DNA of 64,000 bases. It comes from Paulinella micropora (taxonomy: Eukaryota; Cercozoa; Imbricatea; Euglyphida; Paulinellidae). A model generated the notes under the pieces. That model was not told the origin of the DNA and made no database searches. It saw nothing but the letters and a program-made list of their open reading frames with translations. Numbering within the stretch: position 1 is the stretch's first letter; each line of letters begins with the position of its first letter. Location: positions 1-64,000 of the forward strand of contig WBZZ01002522.1 of NCBI GenBank assembly GCA_019918135.1, read 5' to 3'. Below, piece by piece: positions 23,181-33,707 of this stretch. Position numbers and translations under genes: made by a program.

Positions 23181-23612
23181 TGTAGGCGCAGATAGGTAAA
23201 TATGCGACCTTTTCTTATACCCCTATACACAGTGATGTATAGAAGAGCTATATCTCTTTAAGATGTAGTTATATCCGTTTTTATTTATATACTTTTGGGC
23301 CGGTTGAAAACGATCATGATAATATTACTATTCATAACCGGTTAGTAGTACTACTTTTTTAAGCCGTATACTATATTATCGTTAGGGGCGACACTGGGAA
23401 ATGCCTCTCTTTTTCCTTTTGTTTGCTTGGCTCTGACAGTCTCCTACATTTTCTGCCATACTGGTTTCCTCTCTTTGCAGAGGAGGAAGATTAGGTTATT
23501 TTCAGAGTGCTGGGGAATTGGAAGAATAAATACCACTGCTTACATTAAATAATATCTTTTGATTATAACAGACAAAATAAATGGGTATTCCACAGTCTTC
23601 ATATCGTTAGGA
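23181..23612 (-). repeat. Right terminal inverted repeat
   Basis: The inverted partner of 14,302-14,738; it starts at TGTAGGCGCAGATAGG and ends near CAGACAAAAT, with weaker similarity to 23,612. Confidence 0.75.
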
Positions 23613-24078
23613 TAGTTATTAATGTCGTTTATTCAATATCGTACTAGTGACCATTGTAAGAAATTCTTCGCACTGTTATTATAGTAAATTCTTCGTGCGT
23701 GAAGTCTACGACCGGTAAGAGGGGCCCCGGTTGCCGGTACTCGACAAGTAGCATTGCGAAGGCCGTTGTCGATTGCGCTCTGCTGGCGCCGCTTTCTTAT
23801 TAAAGCTTAAGTACTGCTGATAGAGTGTTGTAGCTATCATAGATTATTATATTAATAATAATAGTCTAACACTCTGTAATAAGAACCCATCCACTTAAGT
23901 GAATCCGGTCCAGTTGAGTGGATCGTGTACGGTAAAAGGTTAATATTACCGTCAACTTGAAAATATTTATGCCTCAAATTTTGTGACAAGTCAAAAACGA
24001 TCTAAACTTGAAAATCGAAAAAATCTTATTCATTTTTTGAAGTTAAAAAACCTCAGGAATATCGTCAGTAATTCCTCA
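23613..24078. other. Flank with hairpin-like AT palindrome and piggyBac empty site
   Basis: No gene was seen. It contains AAAGCTTAAGTACTG (about 23,803-23,817), whose TTAA is the point where the right arm has the piggyBac insertion. An imperfect palindrome of about 55 bp runs from AGAGTGTTGTAG to GTCTAACACTCT (about 23,822-23,877). Confidence 0.7.
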
Positions 24079-24983
24079 CTAGAAGTGGACAATCTCATCC
24101 TCGCTCTCCTCCTCGCTCTCTTCTTGCCCACTGTGGGTAGTGTCAAGGTCATTATTCTTCTCTGTGCTAAGCACTGCTGACTTGCCGTCCTCTCGCTCCA
24201 CTAGGCCCCAGTCTTCCTCTGCATGTACACCCCAGTATATTATATTACAGAAAGGATGGAGAATCGCATCCACAGGTTCTTTAAAAACATCAAAACACAC
24301 AAGACACATTAATATTTCGCACAAGGAAAATTGGACTAGAGCTTTTGACCTTTGGCCTCGTTACCGAGCGGGTGCTCGCACATTGGCTCCATGACCACCT
24401 TGTTCAGCTTCGACGGATCGAACTTGAAATCTGTTTTCCAAAGCGAGATTTATGGACGCAACAAACAGGAAAATGTTCGACAAAGCAGTCAGGACAGCAT
24501 AGATAAAGACAGCGATGTTGCATCAATCAAGCAGGCACCTGCGCTTTTCCCATTCAAGTGAACCCCTAGAGCCAAGCAAAACGACAGGGCGCAGACCGCT
24601 CAGTAAACTCACAATAAAAAGAGGGTTGGTGGAACCTTCGGTTTGTGTATCCTAACTGACGGGAGCTGCATGTCCTTTGTCTTCCATCCTTCCCAAAGAG
24701 AGACTAGGAGAATGGAAAAACTGGCTCTAACAAAAGACGACAGGATTAAAAAGTGGTATGGAGTAAATGTAAATGTTTATGTTACCACCGTGGTGAGCAA
24801 GCCAGCGGCTTGGTGCTCCTGGGCCTGTTGCTTGAGCAGCTTCGCCTTGTCCTGCTCCACCTCCTTGGTGTTACGACGTTTCTGAAGCAAATGTACCCCT
24901 GGTTAGAGAAACAAACACTGAGCAGGATGAGAGCGTACCGGAAAGAGGTCAATCCTGCTGGGTTTGCCCTGCAGAATCCACCA
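24079..24983 (-). CDS. 3' exons of an unidentified spliced gene (left arm copy, truncated)
   Basis: This is the same set of exons as at 43,490-44,394 in the right arm, where the evidence is given. The last exon (24,079-24,222) encodes a Glu/Ser-rich acidic tail. Here the sequence upstream is cut off at the arm boundary (24,983) and replaced by Ty3 pol sequence, so this copy has lost whatever exons came before. It is likely non-functional unless transcribed from within the retroelement piece. Confidence 0.45.
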
Positions 24984-24986
24984 AAA

Positions 24987-27531
24987 TCCCACATGATCAA
25001 TGTGTATAAACTCAAACATCCCCGCATGAAGAGGAAATTCGCCAATCAGGCCGAAATTTGCCTTCAGTGGTGTTTTGTTTATCTTGCACGGGATGCATCC
25101 ATCCACCGCCTGATCTATCTCCTCCTTCATCTTCTTCCACCAGAATCTTCTCGCTACGAACATGTGAGTTCGTTGTCGACCCGGATGCGCCAAAAGTGGG
25201 CAATTGTGGGCTGCGACAAATATAAATCGTCTCAGACTCTCCGGTACCCAAAGGGTCCATTTGTCCGGCTGCGACCGTGAAGGCCCTTGTACCACAGTAG
25301 ACCATCTCTCCATCCCATCTCCTTCATCTGATCTTTGATCGCTTTCGTCATCTTCAGCTCATCCGGGTTCTGATATAACTGTATGAGTTCCTTAAACTCC
25401 GGATCTTGAGCCTGTTGTTGCCTCCATGCGGTAGGCGAGGCTATATGGATAGTACCATCTTCTAGCCGTATCCAGATTCTTTCCGGGTCATCGTCTAGGT
25501 CACTTCTCCGCTCTTGAGGAGGCTCCGCATAAACATCCTGCGTCTCCTCTTCCTCTCTTATGTTCGCCATTGCATTCTCATATACCTCATAGGACCACTC
25601 ATCGTCCTCCTGGGTCTGTAGCTCACAACATATCCCGTGATCCGGGCCTTGTGGACTGTACCGTAGACCTGTGCGGTCATATCGGACTCCACTCGCCATC
25701 TCCATCGCCTGAATGTGGCTGACCTCATACACCTTGTCAGTGGACAAGTCTTCCATCTCCACCGTGGACACCAACGCCGATACTTCTGAGTTAAACTCTA
25801 GCCTAGAGCGGCTATCAGCGACCACATTTCGCTTTCCCGGTAGATGGACCATTGTAAAATCGAAACAAGACAAGACCGCTTGCCACCGCGCCAGCCGTCC
25901 AGTCTGTTCATGATTCATCAACCATAACAGGTTATGATGATCAGTTCTGACAGTAAATTGAAGTCCTCCCCACAAATACTCTCTGAGCCTCTTGAGGGCC
26001 CACACCACCGCTAACGCCTCTCTTTGCCTTGTGCAATAGTTTCTCTCCGCCGCACACAACTTCCTACTAATAAACATGATTGGGCGTAATTTCTTCTCCT
26101 CATCCTCTTGTTGTAATACCGCCCCAATCGCAAACTTAGATGCGTCTGTATCGACTACGAATTGTTTCGTAAAGTCGGCCATCGTTAACACCAGTCCTCC
26201 GTCTTTCGGGTCTTTATAAATAAGATCTTTGAGCGCATGAAACGCTTGCAAAGCCTCTTCGCCCCACTTCTCAAGTCTCCAAAATCTATCATTTTCTCCA
26301 ACTTAGCCCGTGTTGCACCCCAATCGGGTATAAACTGGCTATAGTATTGCGCCATCGCAAGGAATGAGTGCAATTCAGTGCGGTTCTTCGGTATCGGTCA
26401 ATTCATAATCTTCTCCCTCTTCTCTTTGGATATCGAGACTCGATTATGGGAGATCTCATACCCTAAGTATGTCGCACTCGTCTTGGCAAGTTGACACTTC
26501 TTTAGATTGCACTTCAGGCCAAAAGCTCCGATGCGCCTGAATATATCGGACAAATGATCGATATGCTCCTCCATTGTGTTAGAGTATACGATAATGTCAT
26601 CGACATAGCAAAATGCATATTCTCCCGCCTGCTGTCCCCGCCTTCTCATAAAGCCTCCGTCAGACAAATCATCGTACTGACTGCTCAACATCTTCTGCAT
26701 CGCCTTCTGGAAAAGTCCTGGGGCTTGCTTGAGGCCCATCGGAAGCACTTTCCATTGGTATATTTCCATACCCACCACAAACGCCGTCAGCCATCTGGAC
26801 TTTTCCTTCAGTGGTATCTGCCAGAAGCCATTCTTAAGGTCAATGACCGAATAGAATTTTGCATTCCGCAGTACTCTCCTTCCTTCTTCTAATGTCGGGA
26901 GAGGATTTCTCTCTTCCTCCAGCACCTTGTTAACACGAGCATGGTTATTATTATTTAACTGTCAGGCGCCATTCTCCTCCTGGCTTCGGCACTATTCTCG
27001 GTTGTGAGACTATTGGAGATGTTGATCTCTCAATAAAGTCCTCATGGAGCAGCTGTCTTGCTAGCTCCTCCGCTATCTTCGCCTCATGTATACTGAAATT
27101 CGCCCTTCGTGGTGCCGGTGACGGCTCCGCACCCGGTATTTTGTAAATAACCGCAATGAAATCTTCAGGCTTGACACCACCTGCATGTGGAGGGTCAAAA
27201 ATTTCCTTGTTCGCCTCTAATTTGGCTTTTAAAAGCTCCTTCTCCTTCTCCGTGCCTACTCCTTCTTCCAATTTTTTTGTCGAGGTCTCTGAGCTTCCGC
27301 TTGTATGCACTGCTCTGCTCACGAGTTCCCAAACGACAAGCCACCACTAGCTGATGCTTGCGAGAGGGTACCGGTATAGGATGATCAATAAGCCGGTCCC
27401 TTATTTCCTGCGCCCATATCGCCTTCTCAATATATGACAGGATAATAGTATACGGCTTATTATTTTCAAATAAAGTCCGTAAGCATTTCTTCACTTCAGT
27501 TAGTGAACGCGGCCACGTGGGCTCGTCACCC
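24987..27531 (-). mobile_element. Second copy of part of the Ty3 pol region
   Basis: This matches 3,174-5,715 on the same strand, with an offset of 1,813 rising to 1,816 and over 99% identity by eye. It contains the front of the integrase, RNase H, the RT palm (with Y-V-D-D) and the RT N-terminal part. Its left end abuts the inverted-repeat boundary and its right end abuts the LINE. It is broken, with about five interruptions, largely the same as in the outer copy, so it was duplicated after decay. Confidence 0.92.
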
Positions 27532-27533
27532 TG

Positions 27534-28461
27534 GTGTTAGCCCCCGTCGACCACCGGCAGCAAGTGTGGCTGCGTATCGCCTCGGGTGTTACCGGCGCTC
27601 AGGATATCTATGTGGGCAACGGCTACTTTCCCCAGGAAACGCAGGAAGAAGAGTCGTCAGAGGCGTATGCGGCCTGGCAGGCAGCTATAGCTTTTTTTTG
27701 GAGCCAAAGGTCTTGTGGTCACGGTGGCGGATGCCAACGCGAAGCTCGGGCCGGCATGCAGCCGAAAAGAGGAGGGCATCGTCGGTCAGCACGGGGAGGT
27801 CGATGATAAGGGAGCACCGGTACGTTCGGAGAACGGCAAGAGACTCGCGGCTGTCCTCGTCGCTACGGGCCTGCGAAATCTGAGCGGCTTCTCGTGCCCA
27901 GTGGAAGGGTCCTACTGGTGGTCCCGGCGTGAGCAGCGCGGCATGGGCACAGGCAAGCACCTCCTCGATTACATCTGCGCGTCGCCTGGCTTGGCATCTG
28001 GAGCAAAGTTCGGAGTATGCGAAGATGATCTTGATACGGACCACAAGGCAGTATGGGCCGAACTGACGTGGAGCGGCCAGCGCCGGCCAAAGCGGGCTGC
28101 GAAACCTTACAGGTCCTTTCGTGTTGATAAGCTTATTGGTGCTGGTGTCTCGGGTAATGATCACGCTGCGAAGCAAGCGCTGGATTATCTACGCGACAAG
28201 TTCGATGACGTATTCCAGCATTGCCTACAGAAGCTTGGAGTGCATCAGCTGCCTGAGCTTGACCTATCGGGTGGTGCCGACAGCCAACGGGTGGTAGATG
28301 ACGTCACCGAGCGAGTGGCGCAGTCCTTCCGAATGGCGGCGCACCGGGTCCTTGGCTCCAGATGTATACGACCCCGTTTCACCAACAATTGGTTCGACGG
28401 GGAGCTAAAGGAGCTCATTCAGCAGCGCCGGGAGGTCTACGCAGCATACAGGAGGGATTAA
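27534..28461 (+). pseudogene. LINE endonuclease region
   Basis: Two overlapping frames (about 27,534-27,806 and 27,715-28,461) cover the C-terminal two-thirds of an exonuclease-endonuclease-phosphatase fold: a V-A-D-A-N-A-K-L-G block in place of GDFNAKLG, then L-D-Y-I-C, then D-T-D-H-K. The second frame runs on into a helical linker before RT and stops at 28,459. The N-terminal catalytic part is absent. Confidence 0.75.
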
Positions 28462-28479
28462 TCGAATGCGGAAGCCCGT

Positions 28480-29772
28480 TTGAATTGGCTACGGCTCCGC
28501 AAGCAAATTCGGAAGGCAACTCGGGCCAAGAAGTCCGCCTCCTTCAAGCAAGTGCAGGAAGAAGCGGTCAAATGTCAACGCGAGCAATCCTCAAAGCGCT
28601 TTTGGCTACTCGCGAAGCGGCTTGGCGGGGCACGCAGAACGAAGGTCTCCGCGCCGGTGCAAAGGGAGGATGGCTCACTGGCGTGTACGCTGCCGGAAAA
28701 GGTCGCTCGGTGGGAGGAATTTCAGAAAAATTCGGTGAAGCCACGGGAAAATCCGGCAAGTGCGGCTGTTGTGGTGGAGTGCTGTGCAGAAGCAGGCTCG
28801 CTGGAGTGGGAGGAAGCCGAAGCTAAGCGGCAGTTCCACTGGAACGATCGCTTCAGAGATGAGGTGGCCCGGGCTATGAAGGAGCACGAAGTAGGTGAAG
28901 ACACTTGCGAAGAGCTGGACAAGCCGTTCACGCAAGAGGAGGTCCTTGCAAGGCAACGTGCCCTGAATAACCACAAAGCTTGTGGCGAGGACAAAGTGAA
29001 GAACGAGATGCTCAAGTATGGCGGCGCCTACATCAATGGCTACTTAACGCAGTACTTCAACTGGATTCGAGAAGCCGAGAGGACTCCAAAAGCTTGGGGC
29101 AAGGGAATCATCGTCAATATCCCCGAGGGTGGGGATCCTACGGATCCTGACAACTGGAGGGATATCTCGATTATTAGTTGCCTTGGAAAGCTGTATCTGT
29201 CCTTATTAGCTACTCGTCTAACGCTCTTCGTGGATGGCCCGGATAAGCTACGTCCAGAGCAGGGAGGCTTCCGCCCGGGGCGTCGCACTACGGATCAGGT
29301 CTTTACCCTTTGGCAGAGGTTGAAGGGGCGTCAGCAGCAGAAGCGGGAGTCGTATGTCCTGTTCGTCGATCTACGCAAGGCTTTCCCGTCTGTTTGGAGA
29401 GATTGCCTATTTGAGAGGCTCTGGAAGCTGGGTGTAAGGGGCAAGTTCTGGCGCACGCTACGCAGGTGCTACGAGCAGACTTCGTCGCAAGTGCTAGTTG
29501 ATGGAGCACTCACCCCCGAAGTACTGGAGGGTGTAGGCGTCCAACAGGGGTCCCCTCTCTCTCCCACACTCTTCAAAGTCTTTATGGATGAGCTGTGTGA
29601 TCGGCTGGCGAGTGCCCTCAAGATCACGGATGTGAAGCGGCTGAACGACATCAAGGCACTTCTATACGCGGACGACGTGGCCCTCATCGCTCACAGTCGC
29701 ACCGAGCTCCAGAAGATGGTCAATGTTGTGGCCAAGTTCGCGCGGAAGATTACCGGCTGGAAGTCAACTTGA
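28480..29772 (+). pseudogene. LINE reverse transcriptase
   Basis: About 430 residues in one frame. RT blocks are clear: an N-E-M-L-K start, P-x-x-W-K/G-x-G-I-I-V-N, the N-W-R-D-I-S-I-I-S block, Q-G-G-F-R-P-G-R, F-V-D-L-R-K-A-F, G-V-Q-Q-G-S-P-L-S-P and the catalytic Y-A-D-D. This is typical of non-LTR RT. The frame is lost soon after the palm, where the thumb continues in another frame from 29,769. Confidence 0.92.
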
Positions 29773-31450
29773 AGCCCGGCAAGACGGAAATCATGCCCAT
29801 TTACACGTCGAGCAAGGCGAAACGACCAAGTATCAGGGAGCGAGGTGAGCCCGTGGTGTGGTTTCGCGGCCAGAAGCTTTGTGTCACCAGTCAGTACAAG
29901 TACCTGGGAGTGGTTATCACCGACGACCTGAAGTGGAAGGAGCAGGCCCTGCGTGCTACGCGTGTCACTGAAGTCGCCACCGCAGGTTGGTACTCTTTGT
30001 GGTGTGCAGGTGAGATACAAGCTAGGTATCGTCTCATGTGCTGGAATCAACTTGTGGGGGCCAAGCTGAAGTACGCCTTCGATGTCTGGCGTGCCCCGTA
30101 TCGCAGCTCACCAAGCTGGAGGCAGCAATGCTGCGCCCCATGAGGATGATTCTCGGCATCAGCCCTAAGACAAGCAAGTGGATTACACTCTTTCTGGCGC
30201 GCTCTTTGAGTGCGGAGCGTTTGCGGCGGGCGGCGCAACTGAAGTTCTATGGACGGCTGCGTGTTCTACCGGAGAAGCGATTTCCTGTCATCGCATCTCA
30301 AGTCAAATCCGACTGGACTGCGGAGGCCGAAGGCGCTATCAGGGACTCAATGGATCTACAACAAGGGCTTCAGGAGCTCCTAAATAGCTCAGAGAAGGAC
30401 CTCGAGGGTTGGAGTTCGACTGTGGACAAGTGGGCCCTTCAGCAGGACGTCAAGATGGTGCAGCAACTGATGTGGGACAAGCGAGAGGCAGGCAGCGATC
30501 TTACTGATGGCCTGCGAGTCATCCTAAGACAAGTCTTTGGAACTAAGGAGTTCCCAAGATGGGTAGCCCTTGATGATGCGCATTATAATCTGCTTCGGAG
30601 AAGGTTGCTCAGCTGCAACAACCGCCTTCGGTTGTACCGCAGCAAGTTGGTCAGTGGCATGTCCCCTCGCTGCTTCTGTTGTCATGATGATGTCAATGAG
30701 TCCCTTGCGCACTTCTTATGGGATTGCCCCATGCATGAGGGGAGACGTAAGCAGCTGTTGCTGAGTATGCAGAGGCTCGGTGGCATGGCTGTGGGGGCTG
30801 CTGAGGGGGATGGAGGGAGTGAGGAGGGTGGTGAGGTCGTAGGCGGTGAGGTTGTGGTGGAGGATGTGTTGCTTGGGCGGGAGCGGGAGGGCTCTGTGCG
30901 GCAGGGTTGGGATGATATGTCGCCTGTGGATCAATCACGATTGTTTTGTAAGTTTTTTCAGGGGAAGTCGCGCTTCCGCAGTAACTTTAGGCTTGCTGCG
31001 TTGTTAGGGGTTACAGCGTTGCGTCCCCCTCCAAAGTTGGATATTTTGTTTGGATCATATGTGTCTGAGTGTTGGTCTGCTAGAGAGGGTCAAAGGGAGG
31101 AGCTTGGGGTGGAGGATGGGGGCGAGGAGGTGATTGACCTCACTGAGGTTCCATCAGCTTCTGTCCCACCCTCTCCCCCAAGTGACGTTGATGTTGCGCG
31201 GCGTGGCCGTCCGCGCAGTGTGGACGTCCTGGCTAGAGAGAGGGGTTCGGGAGCGCAGCGTAGTGTCTCCGAGTTCTTCTCTTCAGCTAACACCCTCGCA
31301 TCTAGCTCTTCATGCACTTCACAGCCCCCATCTGCCCCTGCTGTTGCTGTTGCTGCTATGTCTGTTTGGTGTTCTGACAATGCGTTGGGATCGGCTGACC
31401 CCGGTGACCCAATGGAGGCACATGTCCAGGATCTGGATCTGATGCTATAG
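29769..31450 (+). pseudogene. LINE RT thumb and C-terminal zinc region
   Basis: One frame (29,769-30,143) contains the L-N-L-K-P-G-K-T-E-type start and the Y-K-Y-L-G-V motif. A second frame (30,038-31,450) continues with a helical region, a C-x-C-C-...-H-x4-C zinc segment (about 30,670-30,740) and a Gly/Glu-rich and Ser-rich tail. This layout is usual for the C-terminal half of APE-type LINE ORF2. Confidence 0.8.
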
Positions 31451-31462
31451 TCTGAGGAAGCC
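31413..31462 (+). repeat. LINE 3' terminus (50 bp)
   Basis: ATGGAGGCACATGTCCAGGA, then a GGATCTGATGC segment, ending in AGGAAGCCT before (ATT)n. It is copied alone at about 31,790-31,838, 40,839-40,889, 42,683-42,736 and 42,772-42,822. The beginning of this terminus also resembles the 3' end of the SINE. Confidence 0.9.
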
Positions 31463-31495
<33 letters not shown>

Positions 31496-31497
31496 CT

Positions 31498-31766
31498 GGA
31501 CACCGTGATAGCCCAGTGGTCAAGTTCTACCATCTGGGCCCTGTCGCCAGTTCGATTCCCGTCGGTGCCACCAGTATTTTCATTGAACATACCGGTCTAT
31601 TTCTGGACCAGTATTTTCATTGAACATACCGGCCCGTCTGGAAGTGTTGGAACTGCCCTTGCGGGGGTGTCATTAGAGCTTATCGTCAATTCTTCGTACT
31701 CCCCTCACGGGTGAGACGATGGAGGCGCATGTGCAGAAATGCATCAGCCATTGACAGAGAAGCACT
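31498..31766 (+). repeat. tRNA-derived SINE, full copy
   Basis: A SINE of about 270 bp followed by (ATT)n. The head is tRNA-like with box A TAGCCCAGTGG (31,509-31,519) and box B GTTCGATTCCC (31,550-31,560). The body contains a duplicated CCAGTATTTTCATTGAACAT segment, and the 3' end is ATGGAGGCGCATGTGCAGAA...GAGAAGCACT. Nearly identical copies are at 32,633, 32,933 and 33,238. Transcription by RNA polymerase III from the internal promoter is expected. Confidence 0.93.
31509..31560 (+). promoter_or_regulatory. RNA polymerase III type-2 promoter (boxes A and B) of a SINE
   Basis: Box A (31,509-31,519) fits TRGYNNARNGG exactly and box B (31,550-31,560) fits GGTTCGANTCC except at its first base. 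The spacing is as in tRNA genes. The same pair is in each full SINE copy of the window. Confidence 0.85.
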
Positions 31767-32022
31767 ATTATTATTATTATTATTATTAATGGAGGCACAT
31801 GTCCAGGATCTGGATCTGATGCTATAGTCTGAGGCCTATTATTATTATTATTAGGGAGTACATAGGCCATCGGTCCTTTCCATGGGCTGATTGGTATAAA
31901 GCTCCTAGAGTAATGTTCTATGCCGTCACTTCCTTTATTCCACCGATTGGTGTGGAGACTTTCCTTATGGAATGGAGGACTGGATGCACATGGCCTTTTG
32001 GCTCAGCAATTGGCAGGAGATA

Positions 32023-32101
<79 letters not shown>

Positions 32102-32183
32102 GATGGAGGCGCATGTGCAGAAATGCATCAGCCATTGACAGAGAAGCACTATTATTATTATCATTATTATTATTATTATTATT
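31767..32183 (+). repeat. LINE micro-tail, family-B tail, SINE micro-tail and (ATT)n arrays
   Basis: Four units in series: a 50-bp LINE terminus (31,790-31,838), a family-B unit (31,853-32,024) with an (ATT)n array to about 32,099, a SINE reduced to its last 50 bp (32,100-32,150), and (ATT)n to 32,183. All lie on the plus strand and all join through (ATT)n. Confidence 0.85.
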
Positions 32184-32590
32184 CAGCCCAATGGCCTCAA
32201 GGCGTTAAACTGTGACGCCAACTCATAACCCTTTGGTGGTAGATGCTGGGGAGGAGGGTCGTTGTGCGCGTAAAAGATCTTAAAATCCGCATATGCTGGT
32301 TGATAGCCCAGGACCCAGCAGACACCAGATTGTTATGGGTGGGGTTTCGAGGCAGCTCTAGCAACCGCGCTTGGTGTATGCACTTGCACATTCGGTGACG
32401 TCTTGCAAGAGGTTGCTGGGACTGCGGAATAACCTCGGCTTAGTGCAGTCTTGCCCTCAGGAGCTCCATCGGTGGCCCCGATCATCAGGCGAGAGACTGA
32501 CACGGGGGGGTGGAGGACCTCGAACAAGGGTATTGGAGGCTTATGTCCGTTGAGGATATGCCATTAACTGCATCAGTACGCCTCAGATAT

Positions 32591-32593
<3 letters not shown>
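32184..32593 (+). repeat. Family-C retroelement tail
   Basis: A 410-bp repeat beginning CAGCCCAATGGCCTCAAGG and ending in CTCAGATATAGT(ATT)n. Near-identical copies are at 41,185-41,594 and 42,224-42,633, and its 3' half is at 18,537-18,705 and 52,452-52,621. It is probably the 3' end of another LINE or a SINE without a visible tRNA head. The short ORFs in it recur only because the repeat recurs. Confidence 0.85.
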
Positions 32594-32632
<39 letters not shown>

Positions 32633-32900
32633 GGACACCGTGATAGCCCAGTGGTCAAGTTCTACCATCTGGGCCCTGTCGCCAGTTCGATTCCCGTCGG
32701 TGCCACCAGTATTTTCATTGAACATACCGGTCTATTTCTGGACCAGTATTTTCATTGAACATACCGGCCCGTCTGGAAGTGTTGGAACTGCCCTTGCGGG
32801 GGTGTCATTAGAGCTTATCGTCAATTCTTCGTACTCCCCTCACGGGTGAGACGATGGAGGCGCATGTGCAGAAATGCATCAGCCATTGACAGAGAAGCAC

Positions 32901-32931
<31 letters not shown>

Positions 32932-33200
32932 TGGACACCGTGATAGCCCAGTGGTCAAGTTCTACCATCTGGGCCCTGTCGCCAGTTCGATTCCCGTCGG
33001 TGCCACCAGTATTTTCATTGAACATACCGGTCTATTTCTGGACCAGTATTTTCATTGAACATACCGGCCCGTCTGGAAGTGTTGGAACTGCCCTTGCGGG
33101 GGTGTCATTAGAGCTTATCGTCAATTCTTCGTACTCCCCTCACGGGTGAGACGATGGAGGCGCATGTGCAGAAATGCATCAGCCATTGACAGAGAAGCAC

Positions 33201-33237
<37 letters not shown>

Positions 33238-33504
33238 GACACCGTGATAGCCCAGTGGTCAAGTTCTACCATCTGGGCCCTGTCGCCAGTTCGATTCCCG
33301 TCGGTGCCACCAGTATTTTCATTGAACATACCGGTCTATTTCTGGACCAGTATTTTCATTGAACATACCGGCCCGTCTGGAAGTGTTGGAACTGCCCTTG
33401 CGGGGGTGTCATTAGAGCTTATCGTCAATTCTTCGTACTCCCCTCACGGGTGAGACGATGGAGGCGCATGTGCAGAAATGCATCAGCCATTGACAGAGAA
33501 GCAC

Positions 33505-33592
<88 letters not shown>
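32633..33592 (+). repeat. Three tandem full SINE copies with (ATT)n spacers
   Basis: Copies at 32,633-32,901, 32,933-33,201 and 33,238-33,505 are almost identical and point the same way. They are separated only by (ATT)n arrays of about 30-37 bp, and the last is followed by an array of 87 bp. Insertion of each new copy into the tail of an earlier one, or unequal crossing-over, would both give this pattern. Confidence 0.93.
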
Positions 33593-33598
<6 letters not shown>

Positions 33599-33707
33599 TG
33601 GGCCCTGTCGCCAGTTCGATTCCCGTCGGTGCCACCAGTATTTTCATTGAACATACCGGTCCGTCTGGAAGTGTTGGATCTGCCCACGCGGGGGTGTCAT
33701 TAGAGCC
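33593..33707 (+). repeat. 5'-truncated SINE fragment without tail
   Basis: Starts inside the tRNA-like head (ACCATCTGGGCCC) directly after (ATT)n and ends abruptly within the body at the boundary with the piggyBac remnant. Confidence 0.85.

Larger units (their letters stand above)
14302..23612. mobile_element. 9.3-kb element with 410-bp terminal inverted repeats (left arm)
   Basis: Its ends are inverted copies of each other: 14,329-14,738 against 23,181-23,579, recognisably alike throughout (roughly 80-85% by eye), with weaker similarity out to 14,302 and 23,612. Inside lie a plus-strand DDE-transposase-like gene (15,421-18,459), a LINE-tail fragment, a SINE cluster, a coding minisatellite and an oppositely oriented spliced gene (20,330-22,074). 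This looks like a large DNA transposon with a second cargo gene. No target-site duplication could be settled. An alternative is a region trapped between two inverted LTR-like sequences, because the terminal repeat resembles 10,640-11,000. Confidence 0.5.
1..24983. repeat. Left arm of the giant inverted repeat (outer limit unknown)
   Basis: Proved from 7,204 (partner of base 64,000) to 24,983, where the match ends at GCAGAATCCACCA. Bases 1-7,203 probably belong too, because the right-arm gag region is open-ended, but its partner is outside the window. Confidence 0.9.
27532..31495 (+). mobile_element. APE-type LINE, 5'-truncated, with (ATT)n tail
   Basis: A plus-strand non-LTR retrotransposon. 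In order it has an AP-endonuclease region (V-G-N-G-Y-x-P, a degenerate GDFNAKLG-like stretch, L-D-Y-I, and D-T-D-H near the end), a reverse transcriptase, a C-terminal CCHC zinc segment, a low-complexity tail and an (ATT)n array. It begins inside the endonuclease domain, so the 5' end is missing. Frame disruptions are visible near 27,700 (a run of eight T), at an in-frame stop at 28,459, near 29,765 and near 30,120, so this copy is dead. The last 50 bp recur as tiny independent copies elsewhere in the spacer. Confidence 0.9.

Noticed and set aside
14302-23612. Polinton/Maverick or other capsid-bearing element
   Set aside because: No family-B DNA polymerase, retroviral-type integrase, packaging ATPase, protease or capsid signature was seen between the inverted repeats.
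24753-25280. A 175-residue plus-strand frame spanning the arm boundary
   Set aside because: It joins antisense of a host-gene exon to antisense of the integrase region and exists only because of the rearrangement junction.
31498-31575. Genuine tRNA genes at the SINE heads
   Set aside because: Boxes A and B are present, but the copies continue into a constant SINE body and (ATT)n and occur many times; the common subfamily has a mismatch in its acceptor stem.
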